64,000 nt of DNA from Fragilaria radians (GCA_900642245.1 CAAAJI010000021.1:115043-179042); one strand, 5' to 3'; counted from the stretch's first letter, positions 45,201-55,673 are shown. Translations and numbers: made by a program. Notes: generated by a model not told the origin, from the sequence alone.

Positions 45201-48200
45201 GGCACAGGAAAGTAAAAGAATCCATGGGTACCAACCGACAGGAGCTTAACTTTACACTAGTACATGGCTTGATCTACGATGGTTCAGAAATTATCGACCG
45301 TTACATTTCTTGGAGAAAAAGTGGTGACGATGTAGTTGAATACAACATTGAAGCGCTGAAAAGATATCTATCAAATGCTTATAAAATGGTGAGACAGCCG
45401 AAGCTCAACTTTTTGTCGAAAATAGATGCCTCGCCACTTGGTCAAATGATTCTTGATAAGTTATATTCTCCTTCATTTGACGCAATTGAAGGATTTCCCT
45501 TCCTGATGATGTTACATCTCGTGTGGATTGGTCAAATTTCAGATGTGGTACATGCCGCCACCCATGAAGCCAGTGCCGTACAACCTACGCTTCGAGATGC
45601 AGAGACATTACTTCTTATGGAACCAAAGCTCCCTAATGGGGGTATAAATGCATTGATAAATGAGGATATGGAAAAGATTAAATTACAATTCCTCTGCTTG
45701 ATTGACGAAGGGAGAGCACTCGAAGCCAATTCGAAGCAAATGTTATGCTTGGATAAGGAGATTTTCAGAGAACGTTATACAAACGGTGATCAACTTCGAG
45801 AAATTCTTGGAGTTTTGAAAACCACTCAAGTCAAATTAAAGGCTTTGAAGCAAGGTGGAAAAGGTCTCGTATTGGACTCGGATTTAGAAAAGAGCATAGA
45901 TCGATTAATCAAAGAGATATGCTGGTTTTTACGAGCTCTCTCCCATCCAATCTTGTTTTCCACTTCCAGCGATGAGGAAACAAGTGAGCGAGTTCCCTTT
46001 TCCGAAATTGTGGCGCTCTACGATCGAATACCTCAAAAACTTGATGGACGAATGTGGGAAATATCACGTGTTGCGATAAGGGTAAAAACACTGTATGAAG
46101 CGGCAGATATATGGCAGAAAACTGTTTCATCTCTTTTCTCTCTTTCAAACAGGGGTGCCAAGCGCCGTCAAGTGTTGTCTCAAGATTCAGATGTGGATGC
46201 AACTGAAAACCAAGCGAAAGTAAGTAACTTTCAGCTTTCAGATTTAATCAAGGATCCAATTCTCCTCTCTGTCTCGATCCCAAATGAGGGCGCCGTTCGG
46301 GATGTATTGAACTACATTCATCAATTGGATGGTTTGTTTCACGCATTTCTTTCGCAAGACTTTGAGGGTGATCTGCCTGATCGAGCCCCTTTCCCTGAAG
46401 GATCCTCATTCATTGGAGTCAATGGAGAGTTCCACTTGTTTAGATTCACCGGTAGTCCGTTATACACAGAGTTGTTATCAGTAATGGCAAACATTAGGCA
46501 GATAGTGTCAAATATTACTGCTGAGACTGCAGGAAAAGATTTATTCGAGTGGATCGAAGAATGCGTCAAATGGATCGATTCGCTAACCAATGCGGTTACA
46601 TTCACTTCACCTTTGGGCTCAAAAGATCGACTTGTAATTCCAATTGAAGCCGCGTTGCGAATTCTAGACAAGGGAAGAGATATATTTCTTGATATTCCAG
46701 AAAATGTGAAACGAGGTCTCGCATTACAAAAGATATGTATCTCAGCAAACAAGCAGCTGGAGAAGATGACCATTTCTTCGACAAAAGGAGGGGCTCTGCA
46801 TAGCGTGGGTGGAACCACACTTAAATGGTGCGCGCTCTTGTTCGAATGGTTGAAATTTGATATTGAAAAATATCACGGTTGGCTAACAAGAGCAAAGCAT
46901 TTGCTTGAAAAGGCAAGGGAATGGCTAGACATTTTTGACAATCCTAGCGATATCTCTCAAGATATCATTAACGATTCTTATTGCTGTGCTGAAGATCTCG
47001 AATTTCATCGAGACGCCTTAGAATCACTAGTTATTGTTCCAGAGAAAGCTTTTGTTGATAGTTTGAATACTTTCCCTGACGTTCTGAAAGAACGATTAAC
47101 AAAGCTCGTGTCAGAATCAAAATGTAAACTGCAAATGGACGTCGCAAAAATTAGTCGGTATCGCGATACTAGCATTTTAGTAACAGAGAGACATAACCTA
47201 TTGAATGCATTGCTTATTCGCCATCGCTTGACAGCGTCGGATGTAATTGATGATCACTTGTTGTCAGATTCTATGACAGACTACCGAGAAAAAGCACGAA
47301 TGAAACTAGAAAGTAAAGTAATGAAAAAAGGGATGAGAATGATTGGCTTAGAGACAAACTCTCAACCGGATGCATCTTTATATTGTGCTTTAAGGTCATG
47401 GGAAATAGAAGCTGCGGTGTTCTCGGCCATTAATGCGGATGACAAATCGTTTATGAATCAGTACACGTCCAAACTAGCGACATACTTCAATAATATTGAT
47501 GCGATCAAAAATCCAACTCTTTGTGCAAGAGTAATAGCAAATAAAGTTACCGCTCATGATTTAGTTGAAATGTCATTTGAGGAAAGCGTGAATTCGGAAG
47601 TGAGTATGAAAAAATCAATCGAAAAGGTCGAAAGTGAAAAAAAAGAATATCCGTCGCAGAAAGAGTCACGCACAAAGACTTCAGAACCAAGAAGAAATAC
47701 AATGAAGACTTTACTCAAGATGACTTTGTCATCAAGAGATCTGAGTTCAACGAGTAAGCCAAACGAACCAACCCTCGCCCTTTCATCAATTGTCAACCCG
47801 TTACCACACATTGAGAGTTCGTTAGAACAAAGTCGTGAAACAACAGTAAAGGCTATTCTCAATGGTAGTAGTCCCGCAGTTATGGATATGAAAGCTTCTG
47901 AAACCACGACAGAGCGTATTGATCCTTTAACCGTACCTCCTCCACCACCACCGTTGATATTGTCCACCAACTGGTTGTCAAATCCCCTTAAAGTAGCGTA
48001 TTCGTTTCTATTAAGCGAAAGTGGCACAGATAAGTTTACCTTCAAAATTGCTGGAGATGAACGTCGATCAGCAAATTATACCTTTCAGACTAAGCTTATC
48101 TTAGAAGATGCAAAATCCTCAGACTTGAACGGAATTTTGAAAGACTTGATACTAAGTAAAGGGAGATTGCAGATGAATGACTTCAATAGTTTCCTTGGTT

Positions 48201-48463
48201 CCAAGCTAAAGTCAGGTCGATCCAAGATGACTGTGCTTCGATTATCTGTGTGTGGAGGTTCAGATATGTTCAAGAAATTTTATAAAGAATATCAGAGTAA
48301 AGATCGGATCGCTTTCTGTGATCTGGAAAATGGCCATAAAGTGTTCTTGCTGACTCCGAAATATCATCATGCAGCCGCTCCGTCGATTCGAGAACGCTTA
48401 GTCCATGAGAAAAGTACTTATGCTGTACTTCTGTGTAAAAAAAGAAAAGACTTGGAAGAATGA
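42221..48463 (+). CDS. giant nuclear protein with PDZ-like, Tudor-like and C-terminal SPOC domains
   Basis: 2,080 aa in one exon from the ATG at 42221. Residues about 70-155 look like a PDZ-type fold (FGLLMNI..., VFIAINGINVLGKDFTEVVSLLKEG). Residues about 200-260 resemble a small chromatin-reader barrel (IADWYDGKVLLF, CFLGDSKIYTMVL, VRPSARAW). A probable nuclear signal is RRTKRRKIHRD (about 430). A 1,400-residue helical region with recurring W and L..A..W blocks is reminiscent of the PLU-1 repeats of KDM5 proteins, though no JmjC or PHD part is present. After a Ser/Lys-rich linker and PPPPPP, the last about 180 residues look like a SPOC domain (KGRLQMNDFNSFLGSKLKSG, MTVLRLSVCGG, HKVFLLTPKYHH, YAVLLCKK). 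SPOC domains bind phosphorylated partners in transcription and silencing. Domain limits are approximate; the role is inference. Confidence 0.72.
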   Translation: MFPKTWTKDWAESLVGKDWEIFWDSTSMVDPNVDVNDIISPDGEINKDLMNKLNSDLPPLHSGEYDTVVFSTPFGLLMNIKAHDCYVTFNGYVSLPDGSKGPSELKNCIRGSCDVFIAINGINVLGKDFTEVVSLLKEGAKSKYVALRLRICESGDDGVFDEITRSMERYSSLELESADTNSIRHNDEENNESHSEDENLEDAIADWYDGKVLLFQQTTKGCFFQVCFLGDSKIYTMVLNQNLVRPSARAWILRTKAILDVQDEENWENVLPKDTSMLEDLDNLQSIQQQLEQSLVNMTPNLLPSTSQQDQNCLEKIQRLRFVTQSQIYLRTRLAPVEMIIEQQVDEHEPSEVYIDHLNSCLQKLDEALEWFCKSWKLQQGIVNEIDLPSVVSPLVIHQEYVDAGRQTLRNLITISTDRSVLKKRTAVSNPGARRTKRRKIHRDLDSMPCSIQRYSESESMDSVMDEFLTSPVTFTALIQFPDKIQPLLRRWFEKFCLQMLSTMMNLILAPLEDCEVQISKILGEESTKNCNQDNLIQPFDLEHSDDHLSQEKEYTKNQKYFTSQDIEDLLHHMNAHPVLRSIDLSSIKQKLHSKIDSIAKLEADAWKVIATIADKPIDICEVDGVLAALEGISDQFDSDYSFLIDESPLRNDADSKLTRKVIENAYILRKWLIDLHHAESHRERINFIQDVVDRANNLPTVPCLPGENDQLNSLAARFLQAVASAQALSQRLSSCEQSLDPYVAELMQHQTLPADNARLKTLEGIEKILCCLSHFPFLSIVEEKLAVRKDLFSWVDSERPFANGAKKSRTIDDVEETYKILTNLLIGTSQGRKDLIVSLRHDGSIEKEIRHCAQMDFDHLTDNIGPTFHAQYVEATNWKQRASAILNTLRFHKNPVAGEPLTTSKGSSMVELKRIQDLLDDYEILYFSIPEFHKLILAVWEDATQWSQNVHHMIGTEHNLLSQLMFYRSERPRGIIVDPSRHIFDAFIELLDWHRKVKESMGTNRQELNFTLVHGLIYDGSEIIDRYISWRKSGDDVVEYNIEALKRYLSNAYKMVRQPKLNFLSKIDASPLGQMILDKLYSPSFDAIEGFPFLMMLHLVWIGQISDVVHAATHEASAVQPTLRDAETLLLMEPKLPNGGINALINEDMEKIKLQFLCLIDEGRALEANSKQMLCLDKEIFRERYTNGDQLREILGVLKTTQVKLKALKQGGKGLVLDSDLEKSIDRLIKEICWFLRALSHPILFSTSSDEETSERVPFSEIVALYDRIPQKLDGRMWEISRVAIRVKTLYEAADIWQKTVSSLFSLSNRGAKRRQVLSQDSDVDATENQAKVSNFQLSDLIKDPILLSVSIPNEGAVRDVLNYIHQLDGLFHAFLSQDFEGDLPDRAPFPEGSSFIGVNGEFHLFRFTGSPLYTELLSVMANIRQIVSNITAETAGKDLFEWIEECVKWIDSLTNAVTFTSPLGSKDRLVIPIEAALRILDKGRDIFLDIPENVKRGLALQKICISANKQLEKMTISSTKGGALHSVGGTTLKWCALLFEWLKFDIEKYHGWLTRAKHLLEKAREWLDIFDNPSDISQDIINDSYCCAEDLEFHRDALESLVIVPEKAFVDSLNTFPDVLKERLTKLVSESKCKLQMDVAKISRYRDTSILVTERHNLLNALLIRHRLTASDVIDDHLLSDSMTDYREKARMKLESKVMKKGMRMIGLETNSQPDASLYCALRSWEIEAAVFSAINADDKSFMNQYTSKLATYFNNIDAIKNPTLCARVIANKVTAHDLVEMSFEESVNSEVSMKKSIEKVESEKKEYPSQKESRTKTSEPRRNTMKTLLKMTLSSRDLSSTSKPNEPTLALSSIVNPLPHIESSLEQSRETTVKAILNGSSPAVMDMKASETTTERIDPLTVPPPPPPLILSTNWLSNPLKVAYSFLLSESGTDKFTFKIAGDERRSANYTFQTKLILEDAKSSDLNGILKDLILSKGRLQMNDFNSFLGSKLKSGRSKMTVLRLSVCGGSDMFKKFYKEYQSKDRIAFCDLENGHKVFLLTPKYHHAAAPSIRERLVHEKSTYAVLLCKKRKDLEE

Positions 48464-49062
48464 TGCTTCCTGGAGGGCGATGTTCTTCGTGATGCTACCA
48501 TAATGGAATGACACCTAACCGTGTCGCGAGTGGAATATTTCTGGATTTCCCACTGTCAGACTTGCTAGTACTTTACTGTCACTTGCCGTTAAATCACCTA
48601 GTGGGTAAAATAAAAATAGTACACAATTCTTTTCATGTTTCTTCCTTGAAGGTCTGTAATTTGTTTGCTATCAAGATTGTATCTTATTCAAAATCACCAA
48701 CAGATCGAGGGACTAGCCAGTTTGATGATTCAACGATGCCATAGAATCCCCATTATCAATCAAATTCTCCGGAAATGTAAGGCAATAGTGTATCGAGGCG
48801 TAACGAAGCTGTTTTGATAGATTGTGCATCTGTATTCGTACTCAGCAAGTGTTTGTTTTGCTTGGCGACTTATTAAATATGCTTATTAAGAATAATGAAT
48901 AATTAAAAAGAGAAACTTTTCTATTTTATGTGATATTTCCAATACCTGTCCATGTTGGAAATGCTCAATTCCAATCAGTTTAGGCACTCTAAAAAATCAC
49001 CTGACGTGTTCCAATATTTGTGCAAATAGTAATAACACAAATTCAAGACAAGAAATGACACG
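48464..49062. other. intergenic spacer
   Basis: 599 bp between two same-strand genes. AT-rich, with nothing coding that I trust. It should contain the SPOC gene 3' UTR and the promoter of the plastid protein gene. Confidence 0.5.
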
Positions 49063-49794
49063 ATGTTCTCACTGTTGCTATTCTATTTTATATTAATCTC
49101 ACGATGCACGGCCTTTATAATTATCCCAGAAAGTATCAAATACTCGAAAAATTGCTGGACTTCATTCAAGTATTCTGAGTTTCAAAGTAAATCATCAGCA
49201 TCAACATCAGCCTCATCAAATACGAATTCTCGTTCCTTCGTTGCTCAACGAATGAGAAAGTCAAATATTTTGATCGATGAAACTGACGCAGGTTCACTTT
49301 GGATTCAAATCCCGGCTGTAGGAATCAAAGCAGATAACCTTTTTGAAATAGGATTTACAGCAACATGGCTTGGACTCGTTGGACAAATGACTGTTCGATC
49401 ATTCGCGGCAGGAGCTGTTGGTCCTGTCGGGTCACTTATCTTTATTCCATTTTGGCTGGCTGGTGCACAGCTGACCAAAAAGACAGCAATTGATCCTCTA
49501 ACGGATATTGATCTTACCATAGGTGTATATGCGTGGTCATTGAGCAAGAAAGTTTTAGGAAAAATTGTAAAAGTAACAGAAGGACCCACATGGGAATTGG
49601 AAGCTGCCGAAGTCAGTTCTGACATTGAGGTAAATGGGAAAGCTCTAACGTGTGTCCAACTAAGTGTCGGAGGAAAGATTGAATCATTTGGAAACTCGTT
49701 GTCAGAGAAGGAGAAGGAATGGCTCGTTCAAGAAATCAACAATTGGTTGTACAAGAATAAAGACGAGATATGCAATGCAGCTGATAGCTTTTGA
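49063..49794 (+). CDS. uncharacterised plastid-targeted membrane protein
   Basis: 243 aa from the ATG at 49063. The signal peptide MFSLLLFYFILISRCTA is followed by Phe at the cleavage site (FIII) and a long Ser/Asn/Lys-rich transit region, so plastid import is expected. The mature part starts with an amphipathic segment, then a Gly-rich hydrophobic hairpin (ATWLGLVGQM, AGAVGPVGSLIFIPFWLAG), then a soluble beta-rich domain ending FGNSLSEKEKEWLVQEINNWL. The last motif (fG..L...E..WL..EIN..L) resembles the end of small membrane-attached PH-like domains in cyanobacterial and plastid proteins; this is recollection only. No enzyme motif is seen. A thylakoid or envelope role is inference. Confidence 0.7.
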   Translation: MFSLLLFYFILISRCTAFIIIPESIKYSKNCWTSFKYSEFQSKSSASTSASSNTNSRSFVAQRMRKSNILIDETDAGSLWIQIPAVGIKADNLFEIGFTATWLGLVGQMTVRSFAAGAVGPVGSLIFIPFWLAGAQLTKKTAIDPLTDIDLTIGVYAWSLSKKVLGKIVKVTEGPTWELEAAEVSSDIEVNGKALTCVQLSVGGKIESFGNSLSEKEKEWLVQEINNWLYKNKDEICNAADSF

Positions 49795-51733
49795 AATAAA
49801 CTTTCCAAATGAAAAGAATCCCAGCTATCTATCCTTATTGCATCCTTGCAATCTCGTCTCCTGTAATTTTCTTCCTGAAAGAAAAGTAGCCTCTCAGAAA
49901 TGATAAAATACTTCAAGGAACTTATAGAAAATAATTTGAATGCATCCACGACATCTCGAATTTGAGAAGCGATGAACTAGGCATTGAAATTGAACAGACA
50001 ATTTTAATTATCCTGTTAAACAGTTTTTTAAAGTTTTTGCTCTAAATGCTTTGTTATAACAACCAGACATGTCTTCTTTGGGAAAAGATTTTTCTTCTCA
50101 CATAAAAATATATGGAACGTTGGAGAAATTTGAAATATGACAATGAGTAGCATATCCTGTCGCATTGTGACATGTCACGGAACAAAACATCTCGGTTTTG
50201 CCCATATAAGTTGTAGAAATATGTGTCACCTATGCCTCCTTTGTATAATTCCATGATAAACAACTGATTTTTCATAATTGGAGGATTGTTCCATGACATT
50301 CACCAGTATCCGATTTGCATAAATTACTATGTATTGTCCTTTGAAGCCTTGAAATGAGCTTTACCAGCGAGGCAATCGATTTGGAATGTATTTCCCACGG
50401 CTAATCTCACCTAGCTATTCAAAAAGAAAGTGTGTACCGAAGATAAGTGGTCGTGAAGTTTCCTTATGTTTGACAAAATATTGTGTTAAAGTCGCATCAC
50501 GTGATTTAGTTTGATATTTTAAGAATTCAAAAAGAAAAAATTGAAGGAACTCAAATTGGAGATACCATTAGGCAGATTGATGAGAATCATAAATGATTGA
50601 AACATGCTATTTCACAGGAACAACAACTTCGACAAATTCAAGAAAAGAACAATACTGAAACAACTTTTAAAGAGAAGCCTGAAGTTCAGTGAATGGATGA
50701 TACCAAGATTGAATGAACTTTTCTGGAGGACTTGCGACAGTATTCACAGGCACTCCGCAGCTGTGGAAATCGGATGTTCCTGTGGTAAAAAATGTGAAAA
50801 AACATGTGGAAAAAAATGTGTACCGAAAGGCAGCATCACATCTGAAGGAATATTTTGAAATTGCAAACAACTCTCAACACACTTTCTTGAAACATTTTGA
50901 CAATCGAAAAATAATCTATTTTAGATAAACTTAGGAAATTATCTAGGCCAGCTGATAAGTGATGTAATGTAATACGCTAGAAATCCCTGAGGTTTGTTTT
51001 GGAGTTCTCCAAAAGGAATCTCGCCTTGTAATTGAATGTTTGGGGGAATCATAGGCGAACATCAAGGATTGGGAATCTTCAATGCCATCCATGAACTAAG
51101 TGGAAAATTACTGGAAGGCGTCGTTTCTATTCACAATAAGCTTTAATTGATTCCACAATGAAAAGTAAACGAAAAAGAAAAGAAGAGCAGTAGAACGTTC
51201 TCGATAATCCCAGTAATACATGCATCAGAGTGAAATATCTCCTACGCGTATGTTATTGATATTGTTAGTATATATCAAAAATAAAAGTAGATTTTTATGG
51301 GATCATTATATGATTTGCTGAGGATAAGCGTCGAGAAGTAATTACGCCTCTTGTATCGCCATCCATTCTTAACTTTCGAAATGAAGGCTTTCTTAGAAAT
51401 ACGTTTCAATTCAAATAATATTATCAGTCATTGCCGTGCGTTCTCGAAGAATTCGGAGTTCCAGGTATCGAAATAAACCACAAATACCTGTAGTAGTAGG
51501 TTGTTACTGTACACCCCACTAGGTCAAAAAGGTCGAAGGATAACGACCAAAGCTAAGGGTTAAGTCCTAATGTCATTTTGATGTGCCTTTGTCAGCTGAA
51601 AGTAGACTCGAATAAGCCTGACCGAACCGTTATCATTATCAGCGAGAGGTAGTTAAGGTTACTTTTGTTAATAGAATTGTATTGTAGCACTCTCGAAGAA
51701 AGTCGCTGGATAGAAGGTTTTCCTTCTGCACCC
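49795..51733. other. gene-poor spacer with possible decayed coding sequence
   Basis: 1.9 kb. Around 50520-50790 one frame reads Gln/Glu/Lys-rich helical sequence interrupted by TGA codons, and an overlapping ATG frame (50604-50858) ends in a Cys-rich CGKKCEKTCGKKC stretch built on repeated TGTGG-A-rich DNA. Neither resembles a known family. Upstream exons of the next gene could lie in the last 300 bases. Confidence 0.4.
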
Positions 51734-54700
51734 ATGATGATTACTTCCAAATTTAACGCCAAACGTTTCGCTGGAAAGCCTTTACGGCAGCCTATATATC
51801 AATTTCAATCCGTAGAATCATGCAAGAAAGATTTGGAGGGATCGACGTTGTATGAAGTTCAGAGTCGAGAGGACTTTGTCGATGCTACAGCTGAAATAGT
51901 TCTCCTATGTAATGAAGCCATGCGGCGTTCCAAACGACCTAGTGGTAAATCCATGTCTAAGCCACTAAGTCTAGAGTATATTGCAGATCGACTTGTAAGT
52001 AAGGAGTTTCATCGTAAAACCTGTTTGTTATCCTTCTTTTCTGTTCACAAGGTCATTCTCTAATCTTCACGTTAGGACATTGATGATCCCATATCTGGAT
52101 TCTTCGTCCGTGATCAAGATTCCAAATTGCAGGGCTTTATCACGTTCACGACATTCACAAATTGGCAAAAATCATTTCGTTGGGACTCTATTCATGAGTC
52201 AGCATTTTCATATGACGAACCAAGCTTGTCAAGGGAAATGGCGAATGGTCAACGAGTATACGACAAAGATGGCTTGTTAGCGATGGAACTCCAACAAACT
52301 GTCCACTGTGGTGATCCTTGGAATGAGGGGATCGTTTGGCCTAGACTAGCGGAAATTTCTCTGCTCGGTGGATTAGGCTGTGGAAAGGTTTTGCTATCAT
52401 TGGTCATCGAACGACTGGAGACGTTAAAGGCTACATCCAATCAAAACTATGACTACGCTGTTCTTCAAGCAACCGAGAATTCAGTTCCATTTTATGAGTC
52501 AATGGGATTCATACGAGTTGGGGCATTGACAATTGATGAACAATTCATGAAAAATAGAGAAAAAGCATCCAAACATGAATTGGACTTAACACGCAAAACT
52601 GACGCGCCTCCAGATGAAATTCTCAGGGAATCTAATTCATCTTCAAATTCTGTTTCTTCTTCATCTGATATTGTATCAAGTCCTGTTGATGTGTATACAG
52701 TAACAAAAGCTGGAGAAACCCCGGCAGAAATTGCGAAAAAGTTCAATGTGCCCGTGTGGGATATCATTTTTCTTAATCATTACACGTTTCCTGATCTCAA
52801 TTCAAGAAGCCGTCTAATGAAGGAAACAACTCTGTTCTTGCCCTCAGCCGTAGCATCAAAGGCTGATGCACGCTCTTTAGCAACGACTATCGAAGATCTT
52901 GAAGGAGAATCCAGTGCTCCCAGATGGTATATAGCAAATGAAAATGACACACCAAAGATGATAGCTAATAAGTTTGGCATCAACTGTAAAGATCTGGTAA
53001 AAGCAAACAATGAGCGCTTACCTGAACTTTTAGCACTATCACGGCTGAAGGCAGGAACTCGCGTTCGAGTCTCTCACTTCCATCTTCACGAGGATGAGCA
53101 CGTACCTTACTGTCATTGGACTTTCCCAGACGACAGCTTTGAAAGCGGTGACCCTAGTTATATGATGGCGAGAAAGTTACATCGTCGTATGGGTGTGGCA
53201 GCGAATGATCGTCCCGTTCAATCGTCTCTGGCAGTCAAAGTCATGAAAAATGTAAGGCCTCCGTCGTCTTTATTCCATATCGCCAACGCCACCCCGAAGA
53301 AAACACCCAAGTCAGCAAAGAAGAAGAAATCAAAAACATCGTTACTCCCTTCAGTAGAAATCCCCCCAAAGCCGAAAAGACCACTTTCCTCCTACGTACT
53401 ATTCTGCAACGAATACCGTGAATCCCTAAAGGAGGAGTTGGCGGGCAAACCTGGTTCGGAATATACAAAGGTATTATCGGCTCTTTGGAAAGAGCTAAAC
53501 GATGAAGCTAAGGCTATTTATATGGAAAAGCACGAGTCAGCAAAACGTGAATATAGAATTGCAATGACCGAGTATGAAAAAGCTCTTGCTGAGTTCTACG
53601 AAAAATATCCCGACCTAAAGCCGACCTTGGCATCCGACGATGACCAAGACGACGACTGTGCTTCATCGAAAGGCGAAGATTCTTTATTCAACAAAGTCGT
53701 AACATTGAATTATTCTGGGCCTCTTCTAGACTCACATAAGGAATTTAAATACTTTTACGTTTTGACTTATATACCAGACCTCCAGTGGTGCCACCTAGTG
53801 CCAATGAGAAGTGTGGGCACATGGGGCCCTGACAAGCCCAAGTGCGGAGGGAGGCCTATATGGATGTTAGTGAATGAAAAGGAAGGGAAAGAAATCGATA
53901 TTAGTTCTACCTTTTGTCGTGCAGTTAAATCCAGAGGACTTCGCCATACGGTAGATGCTGACAAAGAACAATGGGACATTCCTGGCAGCGTCGCGATTCA
54001 AGAGCCTCATACAAACTATCTCGAAACCATGACTTCAGCCAATATTGTAATTTCTCCAATGGATAATGATTTAGAATTCAAAGCATCAGCAAGGGACGTG
54101 CCCCTCCGACATAAGGAAGAAATCTCGACAATCATGAAATCTGCATCAAAAACCAAAAAGAGAAAGCGTGTTAATGATGCAAGCATTAGCAAGAAAATTT
54201 TTACAGGCGAGACTTTGAAACGGAAACTTATGCATTCCAACGTTTCGGACCAAAATAACGGCAAGACTTTAGTTGATGCCATTTCAACGGAGCAAAACGA
54301 TTTGAAAGCAGGAGTACTTGACTTAGATACAGTTGACGGACAGAGATTTATCGAATCTTTAGAGACTAAATATGGTGCTGGAGGAAATGGAGGAAAAAGG
54401 TGTTATTTCCCTCGCAAAAAGGGTTCAAGTCCCACTGGTAAAGTCTCACGAAGCAGAGCAGAATCTCAATCTGTGGAGGATGAATGTAGGACATTCGAAG
54501 GCTCATCGATCGATGTTGACAAGTCCCCTAATGTAAATAAGAGAGAAAGGAAATCTTTTCATGTTGCTCCCAAAAAGTCTGTACGTATAACAGGCAAAGT
54601 GCCAGAAAGAAATGCCGTAGCTTTGGTAAAGAGCGATATGGATAGCGTCATTGAATCACATTCCCTTGAAGAAGTTCCGAAGACATCACTCAGGGCCAGA

Positions 54701-55603
54701 AAATACCCGATACGCAAATCTACCATGCGAAATGCCATTGTTCAAGATGCCTTAAATGATGAAACTGATTGTTCCATTGTGAAACCGACGAGAAAGAATC
54801 CTTGTCGAAAAGCTGCTCCAAATGCTGTGGGATTTTTTAAGGAACCAAAGCATATGGAAGATGTAAGTATTTTGGTTGACTCTGAAAATCTTGAGAAAAA
54901 GAAGAAAACAAAGCGTTCTGACGACAGAGAGAAAAAGGTATCAAAGGCCTTTAGGTCGAATCGTAATCACCTGCGTCGTAAGGCAGTCCCTGTTTCTGTG
55001 AAATATTTCGATGATCAATTTACGGATGACGTAGAAGTTGTGGAAGCTTCAGAGGGTATTGAGAGTAGTGTAGAAGCTATGGAATCTGATGCTACATTAG
55101 ATGATATGTCATCAAAAGAATCAATTGCAAACAAGCGACACATCAATATTCGAACAAGAAGTCGCCGCAAATCATCGATTGGGTCCATACAAAGTGCACA
55201 TTCCTTGCGAAGCAAGACTCGGCTGCAGGAACTCGACAGTCCCTCGACGTTGTCCGAGACGAAAGTTTCTACAATGTCGGATTGCGAGAAGACTTCCCTA
55301 TCTTCACGACCTCGTCGTCAAGCAGCCAATTTGAATCCTGGTTTCTTCAGTGAATCAAGATTGAAGATAGAAACCCCTCCTCGAGAAAAAGCTCGAAGAA
55401 AATCCAACTCGACTGTCTCAGACATTTTGCCCAAACTTGAAGCAAAATCGAAAGAGCCGAAGCCGAAGAAGGCTGTGACGTCTAACTCGAGGAAGAAGTT
55501 GGATCTGAATCAAAAGGGTACATTTCATATTCGCAAACAACCTAACCGAAATATGGGACTCCAAACTCCTTTTGTATCTCGCCATCGTTTGATAATATCA
55601 TGA
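51734..55603 (+). CDS. GNAT + two LysM + HMG-box multidomain protein, 2 exons
   Basis: Probable chromatin-associated acyltransferase-like protein. Exon 1 is 51734-51994 and exon 2 is 52076-55603 (intron GTAAGT...TAG, phase 0), about 1,262 aa; the ATG at 51734 is the first in frame, but an upstream exon is possible. An N-terminal GNAT-type fold runs to about 250: GGLGCGKVLLSLVIERL is the acetyl-CoA loop and NSVPFYESMGF its usual last strand and helix. Two LysM-like modules follow at about 293-344 (TVTKAGETPAEIAKKFNV) and 370-420 (IANENDTPKMIANKFGI). An HMG box lies at about 517-595 (PPKPKRPLSSYVLFCNEYR). Next comes a conserved-looking block (FKYFYVLTYIPDLQWCHLVPM) and a 500-residue basic tail with a recurring R[KR].A.......FF motif. 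LysM usually binds extracellular GlcNAc polymers, so its place beside an HMG box is striking. I recall similar architectures only in diatoms. Confidence 0.8.
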
Positions 55604-55673
55604 TAAAGTATGCTATTTTGGTAAAGAATAAGACTGAATAGGAATCCTTTATTTCTACGGCTATTTTTGTCAT

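Noticed and set aside
46339..46818. 159-codon minus-strand open frame
   Set aside because: Lies inside the SPOC-domain gene and has no family resemblance.
47554..48045. 163-codon minus-strand open frame with Gly run
   Set aside because: Antisense of the Pro run and linker of the SPOC-domain gene.
51480..51620. GGGTTAAGTCC stretch resembling a tRNA B box
   Set aside because: No cloverleaf can be built around it: acceptor and anticodon stems do not pair.
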